Part shown: positions 12,327-22,727 of the stretch, piece after piece | How positions within the stretch are numbered: position 1 is the first letter of the stretch | Layout of the letters: every line of letters begins with the position of its first letter | From: Misgurnus anguillicaudatus | Lineage: Eukaryota > Chordata > Actinopteri > Cypriniformes > Cobitidae | NCBI RefSeq assembly: GCF_027580225.2 | Contig: NC_073339.2 | Coordinates: 43,895,501 to 43,959,500 of the forward strand | Reading direction: 5' to 3' | DNA length: 64,000 nucleotides | Translations under genes and position numbers: made by a program | The notes under the pieces: generated by a model | What the model was told of the DNA's origin: nothing | The model's input: the letters and a program-made list of their open reading frames with translations, nothing else | The model's database searches: none

Positions 12327-13268
12327 TGATTTGTGAAAATTATATCATATATATAAATAACAAACTACTTTTTTACTGTTTCAGACGGACGTCGGTCTTT
12401 TTTTATACTGCATAATCATATTTTCGCAAAGTCCTTCCCATTCACTTTGAACATTTCTCGTTGTGAATGAATGTTGATTTGCGTTTAAATACCCGTGTCT
12501 GAACCATAACTTGTTGCGATGACAGATGCGCACAAGCTGAATCTAAAACTAGTCAATTGTTTCTGACTGCAACACTGCATGTTCATTGAAAATAGCAGTT
12601 AATTATAAAACGTGTATCTGTCTTCCGCATTCACCGGCTTCCCAGCAAGCAATTTTGGCTAAAACAAGGCAAAATTTAGGTTGTCAGTGAAAGTCTAATA
12701 GTCTAATAGCCCAAGAATAGACGAATCGTATGTTTACAACATGTAAAAGAAATTAAAGCAAACACCTTGAACTCCTGTTGCTTACATGATGGAATACAGT
12801 AATTCTCCAAGTTATTTTGGCAAAAGCGGCATGTAACCAAATTCAAGGTTATTTAGGGTAGAAGTGTGTTCCTACTGCACATAGCCGGATAGAGTCTCGG
12901 TTTTTGCTTGCTGTGTTAACATAATTTGACAAAACTTGAAGAAATGTACAAAATGCGTAGAATGATGATGTTTACATGCATGAAGCAAAGCACTGCGATC
13001 ACTGCCAAATACGTCTGAATGTGAAATAGCTAATAATCGCGTTTTTTAATTTTAGTATTAAATTTATAATAAAGGTGCAAAAATCATAAACAAAAATCTG
13101 AAAATACATCAATATTTGTTTTTTTGGGGTAGGATGTTCTAAATACAGTTTGAATTTAAATTTTGAAATGTAACATTGCATTTTAAAAATACAACAACCG
13201 TTTATATTTTATTTTTTTATATCATGGTTTATAAAGGAAAAATGAATGGACGCAAAAGTACACGGACC

Positions 13269-13944
13269 TGATTTGACATTTCATTTTCAATATAATCTTG
13301 AGTCAAGACTGACAATATTAAAATAAAAAGTCAAGCTTGAAAAGGAATCTGTAAATAATTTTTTTTAAAAGGCTTTTTATTCATGCCCAAGCAATAATAG
13401 GGACAAAATTAAAATGTAAAGTTCAGTTTTAATTTTATGTTCTGTTTAAATTATTTGATTTCATTTTCTTTTTCGTTTTCATTTTCTTTTTCGTTTTCTT
13501 TTTCGTTTTCATTTTCATTTTCATTTTCATTTTCATTTTCATTTTCAACTTGTATGCAAATTCAATATTAATCAATGGGTGGCGTTTACTTGCTTAAAAA
13601 AAGGGGATTGGCTGAAGCAGCGTTGCCAACTCAGCGACTGTGTTGCTAAAATAGCGACTTTATTGCTACATCTAGCGACTTTTAGGCCCATTTAGACAAA
13701 CTTAGCGAATGTTTGGATGAATCTTAGCTTCATATCTGTACATATAGGCTACTGTGTCGCTTGTACTGGCACACGAGTGCCGGGTGGCGCTGTCCCGGTG
13801 AAATGTGCGTCTGGTGTCTCTGTGCATGGAGCTGGGCAGTGTAGGAGCTGACGCGTGGATGAGATTCGCGTACATTGTTTACATTTCAAAGGAGGAACAA
13901 ACAATAATGACTCAAGATTATATTGAAAATGAAATGTCAAATCA
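13269..13944. mobile_element. Nested insert with perfect 37-bp inverted repeats
   Basis: TGATTTGACATTTCATTTTC and the following 17 bases (13,269-13,305) return as an exact inverse at 13,908-13,944. The insert splits the right arm of the 10,657 element exactly where the left arm reads through. It contains the TTTTCAT-type tract and short-lived open frames only. Confidence 0.7.
13460..13547. repeat. Pyrimidine tract, (TTTTCA)n/(TTTTCG)n
   Basis: Hexamer-like tandem repeats of TTTTCATTTTC and TTTTTCG. Confidence 0.85.
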
Positions 13945-14513
13945 TCAATTAAATTTTATTTTTTAATTTGGCCGGAATGATGCTTCATCACGTTAAAAAT
14001 GAAAATGAAATAATGTTTTAATTTTTATTTTAGCATTTAATTTTCAAATTTGGGACATATTTTGCAATTTTATTTTTATTTTATAATTTAATTAATTATT
14101 TTATAATTTAATTAATTAATGTAAAAAAGACCAAAAAAACATTCCATACAAACCGCCCTCGCGCAGCGCAAGCCATTGAAATGAATGGGTTTCATAGCGC
14201 AGCACGCACCGCGTACTATGTGAAAGCCGCATTATTTGCGCCGCGAGACCTCCATACGCGAGTCAACGCATCTTTAAATTGACTTAACATTGAAATCACT
14301 TGCGCTTGACGCCTCCAATGTAATTGGCAGTAACTGTCTACATGAGTCAGAGGTTTTCATAAAAATTAAAACATTAAGCCTTTGTCAAGCAACCCCAATG
14401 CTCTAAGTAGTCATTGAGCATCTAAAATTATCTTTATTTGTAAGTTTTCTGAGAGCTGTACCATCCTAAATGCTAAACTAATACAAAGGATGCGTGTCCA
14501 TCCACATGTCCAT

Positions 14514-14646
14514 GTCTCATTCTACGGTAATAAAAACAAGAGGGTTCAGTATAAAAGGTCTTCATACACCCCTGATAATATAGTTTTGTATATGATTTTG
14601 CATTTCTGTCAAGAGATCCTTCTAAAAATTACACACTGCACCTTTA
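14514..14646 (+). repeat. Dispersed repeat D, copy 2
   Basis: Matches 6,424-6,556 (GTAATAAAAACAAG, GATAATATAGTT, GCATTTCTGTCAAGAGATCC, ACACTGCACCTTTAAT). Confidence 0.5.
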
Positions 14647-14714
14647 ATAAGTGTTTTTATAAAAGACAAAAAACTATAATTATTTGTGTGTTGTCAGCTT
14701 ATGCACATTGTGTT

Positions 14715-14814
14715 TGTCTATTGATGTGACCTAGATGAGAATTAGATCACATTTTATGGCAAATCACTGTAGAAAAGTTCATTTCTAAGGGTTCACAAAC
14801 TTTTTCTTTCCACT
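14715..14814. mobile_element. Tc1/mariner end fragment
   Basis: TAAGGGTTCACAAACTTTTT...CCACTGTA is the kind of outer TIR wording seen in fish Tc1-like elements. No transposase is attached. Confidence 0.4.
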
Positions 14815-14952
14815 GTATTTACGGTAGGAAATTCACAAAATATATCTTCATTCCACATCATCTTTACTTTAATATCCTATACAATGTATTGTTGGCTATT
14901 GCTTCAAATATACCTGTACTACTTATAACTGGTTTTGTGGTCCAGGATCACA

Positions 14953-16349
14953 AATAAGTCTTTATAATGTACAATGTATAGGGCTACGGACTATACGGCT
15001 ATAGACTTTGTATATGTATATGGCTATAAAAGTTAAGTAATTTGCATGCATGCTAATGGAATACATGTGCTAAACATTACTGAATAAAGAATATACTTGA
15101 TAAGCAACAGTACATCTTGTTCTCTAAAATTTATTCGTTGTCACTGACCTGGTAAGTATAAAACAGTACTTCCATTTCATATCTCAAAAGTCTAAACACT
15201 CACTATCATTTCATTTGGCCATTATAGATAAAGACAGTTGAACGGTGCTGTCATGAGGGAAGTCAGGTCCGCTAAATCTCCTGGTCATAACAGAAAACGA
15301 GAAGTTGTTTTACCTTTAAACAGATACACAGTGTGTATTATTTTCTGTTCCCTTTGCCTCAGTGGGCTAACAGAACATAAATTGTTCCACAAAAAACAGG
15401 AAGAACTACTGAAAGAACTGTGGCGACCTAAAAGCGCATGGGTAGCTTTGATAGATATCCCTGCAAAATGTTTTCTTTGTTCAGCTATACCTTGTAGTGA
15501 AAACCAGACACGGCCTATTTATAAAAGCAAAACATGCTGTTTTTTTTACTTCATACTGAAAAGTGCACACATCTAGTGAATATGAGTTTTAAATGAATAA
15601 AGCATATTTTATTATGTATTTGCATTGCTTTATTAATAATAATCATACAACGAAAACAAATGTTAGTATATCTATGAAACGATTCATACTGCTGCCCATC
15701 TAGTTTTTTTTATTGTGTATAAATACTGTACTTTTAAACATGGCAGTGTAATTGAAAAAAAGCCATTTAATAAAACCTAACCAATTAATTCACTATAAAC
15801 CAAGGTTATAAGCGTGAGATGAAGACTTTAACACCACACGAAATGAGAGTGGTAAAACAATATTACTCTCCTGCAATGGTGGCATGAGAAAATATTAGCT
15901 TTTATCCAGTTATTACGTTTTTCTTCAGGAAAAATCTCATAAAACAAAGGCCACCCGACTGAACAAAATAGCGCTTTTTATACCTAATTATTAAATACAT
16001 TTTTGGAACACCTGTGCCTGCTGTGTGAAACGTAATTTTCTCACGCTTCACGACTGGTCATGCTACTTTCAGCTATGACGATATTCAAATGCCTTTTGCA
16101 ATTTGATATATCGATCTCCTATATCACTATTGGGGAATTTTAACCTGAACACAACGGCTGTAATTCAGGAACAGTGGCAGGTTTTTAAAATGTTAACTAC
16201 TTGTTATGAGTTGTGTCACAAAATCTCTCCTGGGCTTGGACTGGATTTTTACATTTTACTGTTGATTTTCTTTCGGTGTTTTAAATCACTGACGTGCTAA
16301 ACAAACTATGCCTCCATTTCAGATGTGCAACAGGACGTTCTCATTAGGA
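14953..16349. other. Intergenic stretch, no gene
   Basis: AT-rich. A 112-codon open frame at 15,238-15,576 has no recognisable similarity, and its flanks show nothing gene-like. Confidence 0.4.
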
Positions 16350-16497
16350 CAGTCTGGAAAATGTCAAGCCTAACATGTCCAGGTTTTGAGCCAGAAAAGC
16401 ATTCCCACATTATGATGACATCACCACCATAGACTTTAATTGATGTTGACACGGAACGCAATGCGTGCTTAACCTTTTCAACTATCTTGCTTTCCAA
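16350..16497 (-). pseudogene. Degenerate Tc1-like transposase fragment
   Basis: On the - strand this reads SIKVYGGDVIIMWECFSGSK, matching the conserved GGG-(I/V)MVWGCFS block in the middle of Tc1-type transposases. The region after it (GHVRLDIFQTVL) is weaker. No catalytic D or E block is present. It is a short relic, clearly non-functional. Confidence 0.55.
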
Positions 16498-16499
16498 CT

Positions 16500-17573
16500 T
16501 TCATGCTTGTCTGTAATAAAGCCTTTTCCAAAACTAGCAGTGGTTTTCGCATTTTTAATCGCTCATAAAATCAAAGTATCTTTAAGGTAAGCCTGTACTT
16601 TGATGCTGGGTTTCCCAGCCATGCATGACTCCAACAGTAAAACTTGCATTTTTGTCTATGTTTGTGCCGTTCAGGATCACTGTACACTGTATCTTTTACG
16701 CATCTTCTTGTGCTGAAATATTTAAACTGCCAAGGCATTAAAGCATGTGAATGTCTGAACAAGTTGCAGGGGTGACATCACGTCACATGGTTTGTGCTCT
16801 TAAACGTACAGAGTTCGGTACCCAACCCTACAGGAGAAACATTGACAGATCCCTGAGAAGATTTGGTTCTTATTTTTAATGTTACTTGAGTATATAGCGG
16901 TTCTTACTGTGGTTTGATGTAGGTCAAGAACCTTACAATGGCTTTGTTATACTTACAACACTGACACACGTCAGCAAAATGTTGTTACTGGTCTTTTTAA
17001 TAATCCTCATAGTGCATTTGTCCTCATGTGCTAATAACCAAACTGTTGAGATTCATCCTCGCAGGTTAACATAACCAAGAAAGATCACATCTACCCTTAA
17101 TTATATTTTCACACATTGCTAGTTTGTGATAGACTGGATTGAATAATAAATAAATAAGTAAAAACAGTTGCTTTAATTGGTAATTCAAGTTCATTTTTAA
17201 GATTTTTTTTGGTCTAGAAAAAGACTTAAATTTGAACTCTACTACTCCGTTGCTTTCTTGTTCTGTCACCTCAACTCGCCCACTCTCATTAAAATCAAAC
17301 ACATTAAATTACTTTTTGCTGAAAATAGTCATCTCAACTGAGCATATTAATATTCACATATAGTAGCACAAATCTAAAGTACCCTAAGTCTTAAAAGTAA
17401 GAAATTAACTTGGCATTTATAGCAAATCCTGCTATAATAGTAATAGATACTGATGAAATATGGGATTTCAGATTTAATTGACTATAATGTGGTATACTTG
17501 ACCTCTTACTAAGCTTATTAAATTGCATAGCATACAGTAAATGCTTTTGTTGAGCTACACTTATTTGAAGGTC
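16500..17573. other. Intergenic stretch, no gene
   Basis: AT-rich. No bounded element was seen. Confidence 0.4.
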
Positions 17574-18710
17574 TTATGCTGCGTACACATCAAACGCAAA
17601 GCATTGCGTTCCTCGCTCTAGATAACCCATGTCATGCAAATTTTTCACTTGAGTTGAATATTTTTAACTTGCGCAAAGACGCGTTTGAGGCGAATAGCTT
17701 GTGGCAATCACGCTGCCCTAATTCATGTCATTCGCATTGCACCGCGCAAGTTTGTGTCTATTTGCGTCTTTGCATTAACTTCGTATGTAATTTACTCGCA
17801 CAAATCGTTACATTCGCATTTGGTGTGTACACTCCATAATGCTGCATACACACCAAACGCAAAGCATCCTGTTCTTCCCTATAGATTACTCACGAGATTT
17901 AACTTTGTGTCATGCAAACTTTTCGCTTGAGTTGAATATTTTCAACTTGCGCGAAGACACGCTTGAGGCGAATAGCTTGTGGCAATCACGCTGCCCTAAT
18001 TCATGTCATTCGCATTGCACCGCGCAAGTTTGTGTCTATTTGCGTCTTTGCATTGACTTCTTATGTAATTTACTCGCACAAATCGTTACATTCGCATTTG
18101 GTGTGTACACCCCGTAATGCTGCATACACACCAAACGCGAAGCATCGTGTTCTTCCCTATAGATTACTCACGAGATTTAACTTTGTGTCATGCAAACTTT
18201 TCGCTTGAGTTGAATATTTTTCTCAACTTGCGTGAATACACGTTTGAGGCAAATAGCTCATATTTTCGCGGCAATCACGATGCCCAATTCACGTCATTCG
18301 TATTGCACCGCGCAAGTTCGTGTCTATTTGCGTCTTTGCATTGACTTCGTATGTAATCTACTTGCGCAGATCATTGAATTTGCGCTTGGTGTATACACCC
18401 CATAATGCTGCGTACACCAAATGCAAAGCATCATGTTCTTCGCTATAGATTACTCTCAAAATTTTACTTTGTGTCATGCAAATTTTTTGCCTAAGTTGAA
18501 TATTTTAACTTTCGCGAAGATGCGTTTGAGGTGAATAGCCCGTGTTTTCGCGTCAATCGCGTTGCCCAATTTGTGTCATTCGCATTGCCCCGCCCAATTC
18601 GCTTCATTCGCATCACCCTGTGTGAGTTCATATCTTGTTGCACCTTGACTTTGTATGTAATCTACTTACGCTAATCATTAAATTCGCATTTGGTGTGTAC
18701 GCCCCATAAG
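17574..18710 (+). repeat. Four-copy tandem array of MITE-like units (about 263-306 bp each)
   Basis: Copies start near 17,574, 17,837, 18,115 and 18,405 with TGCTGCGTACACACCAAACG or close variants, and end with GCATTTGGTGTGTACACCCC, so each unit carries its own near-inverted ends. Copies 2 and 3 are very similar over 278 bp; copies 1 and 4 are more diverged. The overlapping open frames of 75-92 codons are artefacts of the repetition. Confidence 0.85.
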
Positions 18711-18719
18711 AATACAAAG

Positions 18720-19899
18720 TTAGCATTAATTACTGTACACAATGAAAAGTTAATTAGCAATTAAAAGTTTATGTAAGTACTTAAAGGTAAATGTATATTA
18801 GGGCATAGAGCGTTACAAAATAGTTTCCATTTGATCGTAAAGATCTTTCCAACGGTCTCATTTTCAAAACAGTGCTAAAGATTTAATGACTGATGTTTTG
18901 CAGTTTTATTTTGGTTACTGGACAGTTATGCCTGCCCCATTAGCTTCTCTGGGCTATCTGAGTAGCGTTTTATGTTTGACACATCTGTCATACTTGTTTA
19001 AATACGCGCCTCGTAAACCAGGGCTCATCCGCCGTTCACTCTCTCATATTCCAAAGCATTTCCTCATTACATTTTATGGGGAAAGGACATAATTTTCAAC
19101 CATAACTTTCTCCAAATGGTTATGGTAATGCTGCCATTAAACATACTGTTGAATATGAAAAACAAGACAAGCCTAGATTTTGCCTGGCACAGGCAACCCT
19201 CCAGATGGCACAGTTGGTGTTTTCTGTTTTAATGATGAGGTGACCCAGCACTAATGGGCAGTGCCAACTTATTGTTCAGTGTATTGTTGTCTTCCTGGTT
19301 GTACATAGGCTTTTGCATTATAATGCTATAGAGAAATGTTTACTATTCAGATGTTTCAGTTACTTCGTCTTTGTGGGCCCTCCAGGCAAATAGTCTGGGG
19401 AATGATGAAGAATATTGGTGCATATTTCATCTAAACTAATTACAGGACACAAATGCTGTTTAAAATCCATTCAAGTGTGGTATGAATAAAGCTGTCACAT
19501 CATTATAATAAGGCATATGGGCGTTGAGAGGACTGAACAGGCGTAAAAGAGGGTGGAGAGGGTGATAGTGTAATTGGGTCAACAATGTGGCCCTATGAGA
19601 ACAGTCCATCATAATTGAAAAAATTGCTTCCGAGCATAGCCTGGTTGATCTAATAGTTTAAACTGGAGTCAAGAGAAAGATGAGATATGTCAATATAGCA
19701 GCACAGTTTTGTGTAGTTTCTTGCTTAATTAAACAGTGAAAACTGAAGGTAGCAACAAAAAACCCAAAAGATTGTTCATTCAACTCACTATTTGTGACAA
19801 CACACACCCCACAAGCTTCCATGATGATAATCTGCTATTAAATTATATTCTTTTAGGTAAACAGTATTATTAAAATACAAACTAAATCAGTTCAAGAGA
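18720..19899. other. Upstream stretch, nothing defined
   Basis: AT-rich DNA between the tandem array and the pard3b promoter region. No exon of another gene was seen. Confidence 0.4.
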
Positions 19900-20166
19900 G
19901 TCACATTTTTATACTCACGTGCACTTGGCCAGCACTAATGTTACTGAAAAAGTACACTGTTTTTACCTCCACACTGATGCTCACTACAGAGTGTGCACTG
20001 CGCTGTGCGCACGAGCCTTTGAAGCGCTGCAATCACGACAGTCGAAGTTACTGACGCTTCCGGTTTCAGCCTGGACCTGGCGCGCGCTCTCACCTGCTAC
20101 TACGAACATATTACAAGCTCTTTGATGTCTTTCAACTCGTAACTTCTTTTCAAATCGGCGTTGGGG

Positions 20167-20181
20167 ATGATTACAAAGTGA
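20167..20181 (+). promoter_or_regulatory. uORF 1 in the pard3b leader
   Basis: ATG followed by three sense codons and TGA (M-I-T-K). It lies about 200 bp before the pard3b start. It matters only if transcription starts upstream of it, which is not known. Confidence 0.35.
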
Positions 20182-20219
20182 AGACGTCGTTCATTGACTT
20201 TCTGAAGGTTTTATTTTTA

Positions 20220-20261
20220 ATGTTTTACCTCAGAGAGGACGGATACTCGCACCTGTGGTAG
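20220..20261 (+). promoter_or_regulatory. uORF 2 in the pard3b leader
   Basis: A 13-codon upstream frame ending TAG, with A at -3 of its ATG (TTTTTAATG). It does not overlap the main start, so reinitiation would be possible. Confidence 0.35.
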
Positions 20262-20268
20262 TTGACCG

Positions 20269-20319
20269 ATGACACCTGTTGTCATTTTAGCGGAAGGGTT
20301 TCAGGAGAAACTGCGATAG
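20269..20319 (+). promoter_or_regulatory. uORF 3 in the pard3b leader
   Basis: A 16-codon upstream frame ending TAG, 45 bp before the main ATG. Its start context (GACCGATG) has C at -3 and is weak. Confidence 0.35.
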
Positions 20320-20350
20320 AAATACACCAAGAGGACGTTAAAGTTTTTGA

Positions 20351-20362
20351 ATGACGGAGTAA
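20351..20362 (+). promoter_or_regulatory. Minimal uORF 4 ending 2 bp before the pard3b ATG
   Basis: ATG-ACG-GAG-TAA. Only two bases separate its stop codon from the main ATG at 20365. It is the upstream ATG closest to the conserved start and most likely to be in the mature leader, so it could lower initiation at the main start or serve reinitiation. Confidence 0.45.
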
Positions 20363-20364
20363 AA

Positions 20365-20481
20365 ATGAAAGTGACGGTAAAGTTTGGGTCAACGGGAGTC
20401 GTCGTCCCGTGTAGGGACGGCTGGATTGTGCGGGATCTGATCGATCAAGCCACGCAAAGATATAAGAAGATAGTTGAACAG
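20365..20481 (+). CDS. pard3b: Par-3 family polarity regulator (PARD3B-like), coding exon 1
   Basis: First coding exon, codons 1-39, starting MKVTVKFGSTGVVVPCRDG. Seen: an ATG with A at -3, an open frame, and a CAG|GTAACG donor leaving phase 0. The opening MKVTV-FG-T-VVVPC-DG pattern is the hallmark of the Par-3 N-terminal domain, a PB1-like fold that self-associates into filaments at cell junctions and so helps build the Par-3/Par-6/aPKC polarity complex. The VRDL--QA--RY stretch (residues 22-33) resembles PARD3B more than PARD3, and I count it as about one residue shorter after the DG than the mammalian protein. The start is chosen because the conserved Met begins the family. Teleosts carry duplicated par-3 genes; which duplicate (a or b) this is cannot be decided here. 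Confidence 0.93.
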
Positions 20482-21206
20482 GTAACGTGTTTACATTTGT
20501 TTTCTACAGTTTGATAGCGAACATACGAGTTAATGAGGAAGAATATAAACTGTTAAGTTGGATTATACTTTATGATTTGTTTGAAATGTTGTTAGGTTAC
20601 TTTTCATTTGAATTATTTTTAAGAAATCGCACCTGTGGCGAAGGCGTACTATAACAAAGGCTTGGCTTATGAATATTAAGTAGGCAACGCTTGACGTTTG
20701 GTGGAACGGTTCAATGGCTCGTAAATATTTATGAATCTATTTTGACGTTGCGTGCTATCCAACCAATCGCAAAAGCTTATGAATATTAATAGAAAATCCT
20801 TCGCCATATTAAGATTAGTAAACGGGTGTGCCCTCAGGGCTCGAGCTGTCAGTGGTAGTAGTACATCTATAAAGTGACATTCCACAAATATCTGAGATAA
20901 TATATTATCTCTCTCTAGACATTTCTGTCTCAAAAGTGCAAATATGATATATAAGTAAGAGCTGTGTAACAGACTAAAGTGTATTCTGTAAGAGTATTTA
21001 TTGTGTTTGGATATCTTGTGCATATTACACATACGTTTGTATCTGATCATGTATTAGAGCCATAACTGTTCAAAGTAATTGAAATCAAGTAAATTTAGGC
21101 ATTTGAGAGATAAGGGTGCCATGCTGATTTTTTTACATGGTTAAACTAAGTAAAACTTTTTAAAAATATTTTCTGCCCATACAAAACATGCTTGCTTTTA
21201 TCATCT

Positions 21207-21500
21207 CAGTGGTTCCTAATTCTGGATGCAGGATCCTATATGCTTTGAGGCCAAATAAAGATGCATAAAATGTTTTTATATAAAAATCTAAAGTATTTTA
21301 ATAATCAAATGCTTACAATGCCAATATAAGGTATTTGAAATATTATCTTATATAAAATAAATAATTATTTCACTTTTGCTCGCTCCATCTCATTGTGCGT
21401 GTCAACATAACAGCAAAATCAATGTAGAGGGTTGGGGGGCTGAGATTGTTGTAAATGTACGTAGATGGGTGGCCCAAGTAAACAAGTTTGGGAACCACTG
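21207..21500. mobile_element. hAT-like repeat, CAGTGGTTCC...GGAACCACTG
   Basis: Inverted ends CAGTGGTTCCTAA and TTTGGGAACCACTG, 294 bp, a wording common in fish hAT MITEs. The flanking 8-mers do not match, so the insertion is old or the boundaries are off. Confidence 0.5.
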
Positions 21501-21805
21501 TTATGTTAATGTTATTCATTTTCTGTTCATTTGTCCAATGATTCTATAATTTTTAGGGATGTAACGATACATCATACGATTGTGCTTGCTATGCTTTTCA
21601 ATAAATTATGGTAAAATGCGGCTACATCCAAAAGCCAGAGGGCGCTCTCGTGCGGAAACTCAATATGCGCTGCAAAAGAACAACCATTACACGGGCAGCT
21701 CGAGGGGCAACCTTCCGATCTCTCTGATGAAGCCAATACAGAAGTGACTTAAACTGCAATTCATCGACTGGCCACAAGAAACTGGTTTCAATATGGAGTC
21801 AATTC

Positions 21806-22253
21806 TAGGGCTGGGATGATTAATCGTGCAAATGCGCGTTTTCTCAATGAAAGAAATTTAATGAATTACGGTGAAATGCTGCCACATCCAAAAGCTAGGG
21901 GGCGCTCTTCTGCAGAAACTCCAATTGTGCCACAGAAGTAGCAGCATTAGAAACGCTATTCCAGGAAATGTCTAAGGGATATTTATATCGCTGTTCTTCA
22001 GATTGTTTCAGGTATTTTCATGATGATAAAGAATATTTTGAATGATTTTGTTTAATGAGTGTTGCTTTTTTAAATGCACGTTATAAACGACTCCAACTCA
22101 TAATGATTTTAAATTGATAAGGACTTACTACTGACCAAACGCCATAGTACACGCATGAACTGTGTATGAAACACAGAATCGGAGCCTTGTGATTCAGAAT
22201 CGATTTTAGACAGGTCTTTTTAATGGGACACGCGATTAATCGTCACAGCCCTA
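21806..22253. mobile_element. Nested hAT element with perfect 8-bp TSD
   Basis: Ends TAGGGCTGGGATGATTAATC and (inverted) TAGGGCTGTGACGATTAATC. Exact flanks GTCAATTC at 21,798-21,805 and 22,254-22,261. 448 bp, non-coding. Confidence 0.85.
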
Positions 22254-22606
22254 GTCAATTCCCATAGACCACCATGTTAAAAATGCCCAATTTTACAGTA
22301 GAAAATAATGTTTACAGCCTGGTACAAAAAGTGTTTTTGGTCTGTATAGCTAATTTTGCCCTTCATGACAACCGGGTGAATAATTTTTTAACTCATCCGT
22401 TTAAATTATATTAAGCCTTAAACTTCTGCATAATAAGGGCGTGGCCACTTGAGTGAGGGGTGAACAGCCACTGCAGTCACTAGCATTGAGCTAGGCAACC
22501 AGCCACCTCACCTTCACCCACGTCTCGTCTCTTTACCCATTTTCGGTTTTCTGCGAGTGATTTGCAGTGACGCGCGGCCAAGATGGCGACGGCAGGCAAC
22601 GCCTAC

Positions 22607-22727
22607 TAGGGATGGGTTCTTTTTGAACATTTTCATCTCATTTTAACAAAACCATGATAATATTAATAACCGTGATAACTTTGGTCACTATAATCATGAT
22701 ATGAAATTTTCATACGTTCCATCCCTA
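22607..22727. mobile_element. 121-bp mini-hAT
   Basis: Ends TAGGGATGGGTTCTTTTTG and (inverted) TAGGGATGGAACGTATG. Flanks ACGCCTAC and AAGCCTAC, one mismatch. The smallest bounded transposon in the window. Confidence 0.75.

Larger units (their letters stand above)
10657..14231. mobile_element. 3.6-kb large inverted-repeat element with TTA duplication
   Basis: Terminal TGTGGCTTTCACATAG and (inverted) TGCGGCTTTCACATAG, bounded by TTA on both sides (10,654-10,656 and 14,232-14,234). The arms are several hundred bp: the left arm to about 11,120 (AACGTGATGAAGCATCATTC, GTCCGTGTACTTTTGCGTCC) returns inverted at 13,236-13,268 and 13,945-14,231. The right arm is interrupted by the 13,269-13,944 insert and the centre by the 11,500-12,326 element. 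No transposase is seen. Confidence 0.7.
9968..14318 (+). mobile_element. MITE family B, copy split by nested elements
   Basis: The left part 9,968-10,283 (GGGTTCACACCAGCTGCGTT, CTCGCTTCATTCCGCGTT, TAGAGCAAGCTCCTGATTGG) and right part 14,235-14,318 (GCGCCGCGAGACCTCCATAC, TTGACTTAACATTGAAATCA) correspond in order to the intact copy at 58,109-58,523. The break holds the two TTA-flanked elements below. Confidence 0.65.
9659..14952 (+). mobile_element. TIR repeat, family A, split by about 4.9 kb of nested inserts
   Basis: The left end TGTGACTCTGGACCACAACA (9,659) and right end TGGTTTTGTGGTCCAGGATC ending ACA (14,952) are inverted. The left body continues to about 9,870 (ACACATTACTAATGAC) and the right body resumes near 14,815 (GGTAGGAAATTCACAAAATA), matching the same order in the 309 copy. 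Everything between is other repeats. Confidence 0.7.
19900..20364 (+). promoter_or_regulatory. pard3b: Probable promoter and 5' leader of pard3b
   Basis: This stretch is clearly richer in CpG (especially 19,990-20,110, with GCGC-rich runs) than the AT-rich DNA on either side, and it ends at the pard3b start codon. I see no convincing TATA box at a fixed spacing, which fits a broad CpG-type promoter. The transcription start cannot be placed. The leader portion contains four ATGs ahead of the main one, each opening a short closed frame (see the uORF entries). An upstream non-coding exon elsewhere is possible. Confidence 0.5.

Noticed and set aside
17576..18344. Five similar overlapping open frames of 75-92 codons resembling a tandem gene family
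   Set aside because: They arise from the 278-bp DNA repeat (two frames per unit). There are no start contexts, splice sites or known domains, and the units have transposon-like inverted ends.
1..19899. Exons of a neighbouring gene upstream of pard3b
   Set aside because: I looked for conserved-looking open frames bounded by splice signals on both strands and found none that translate to a known domain. Short exons could be missed.
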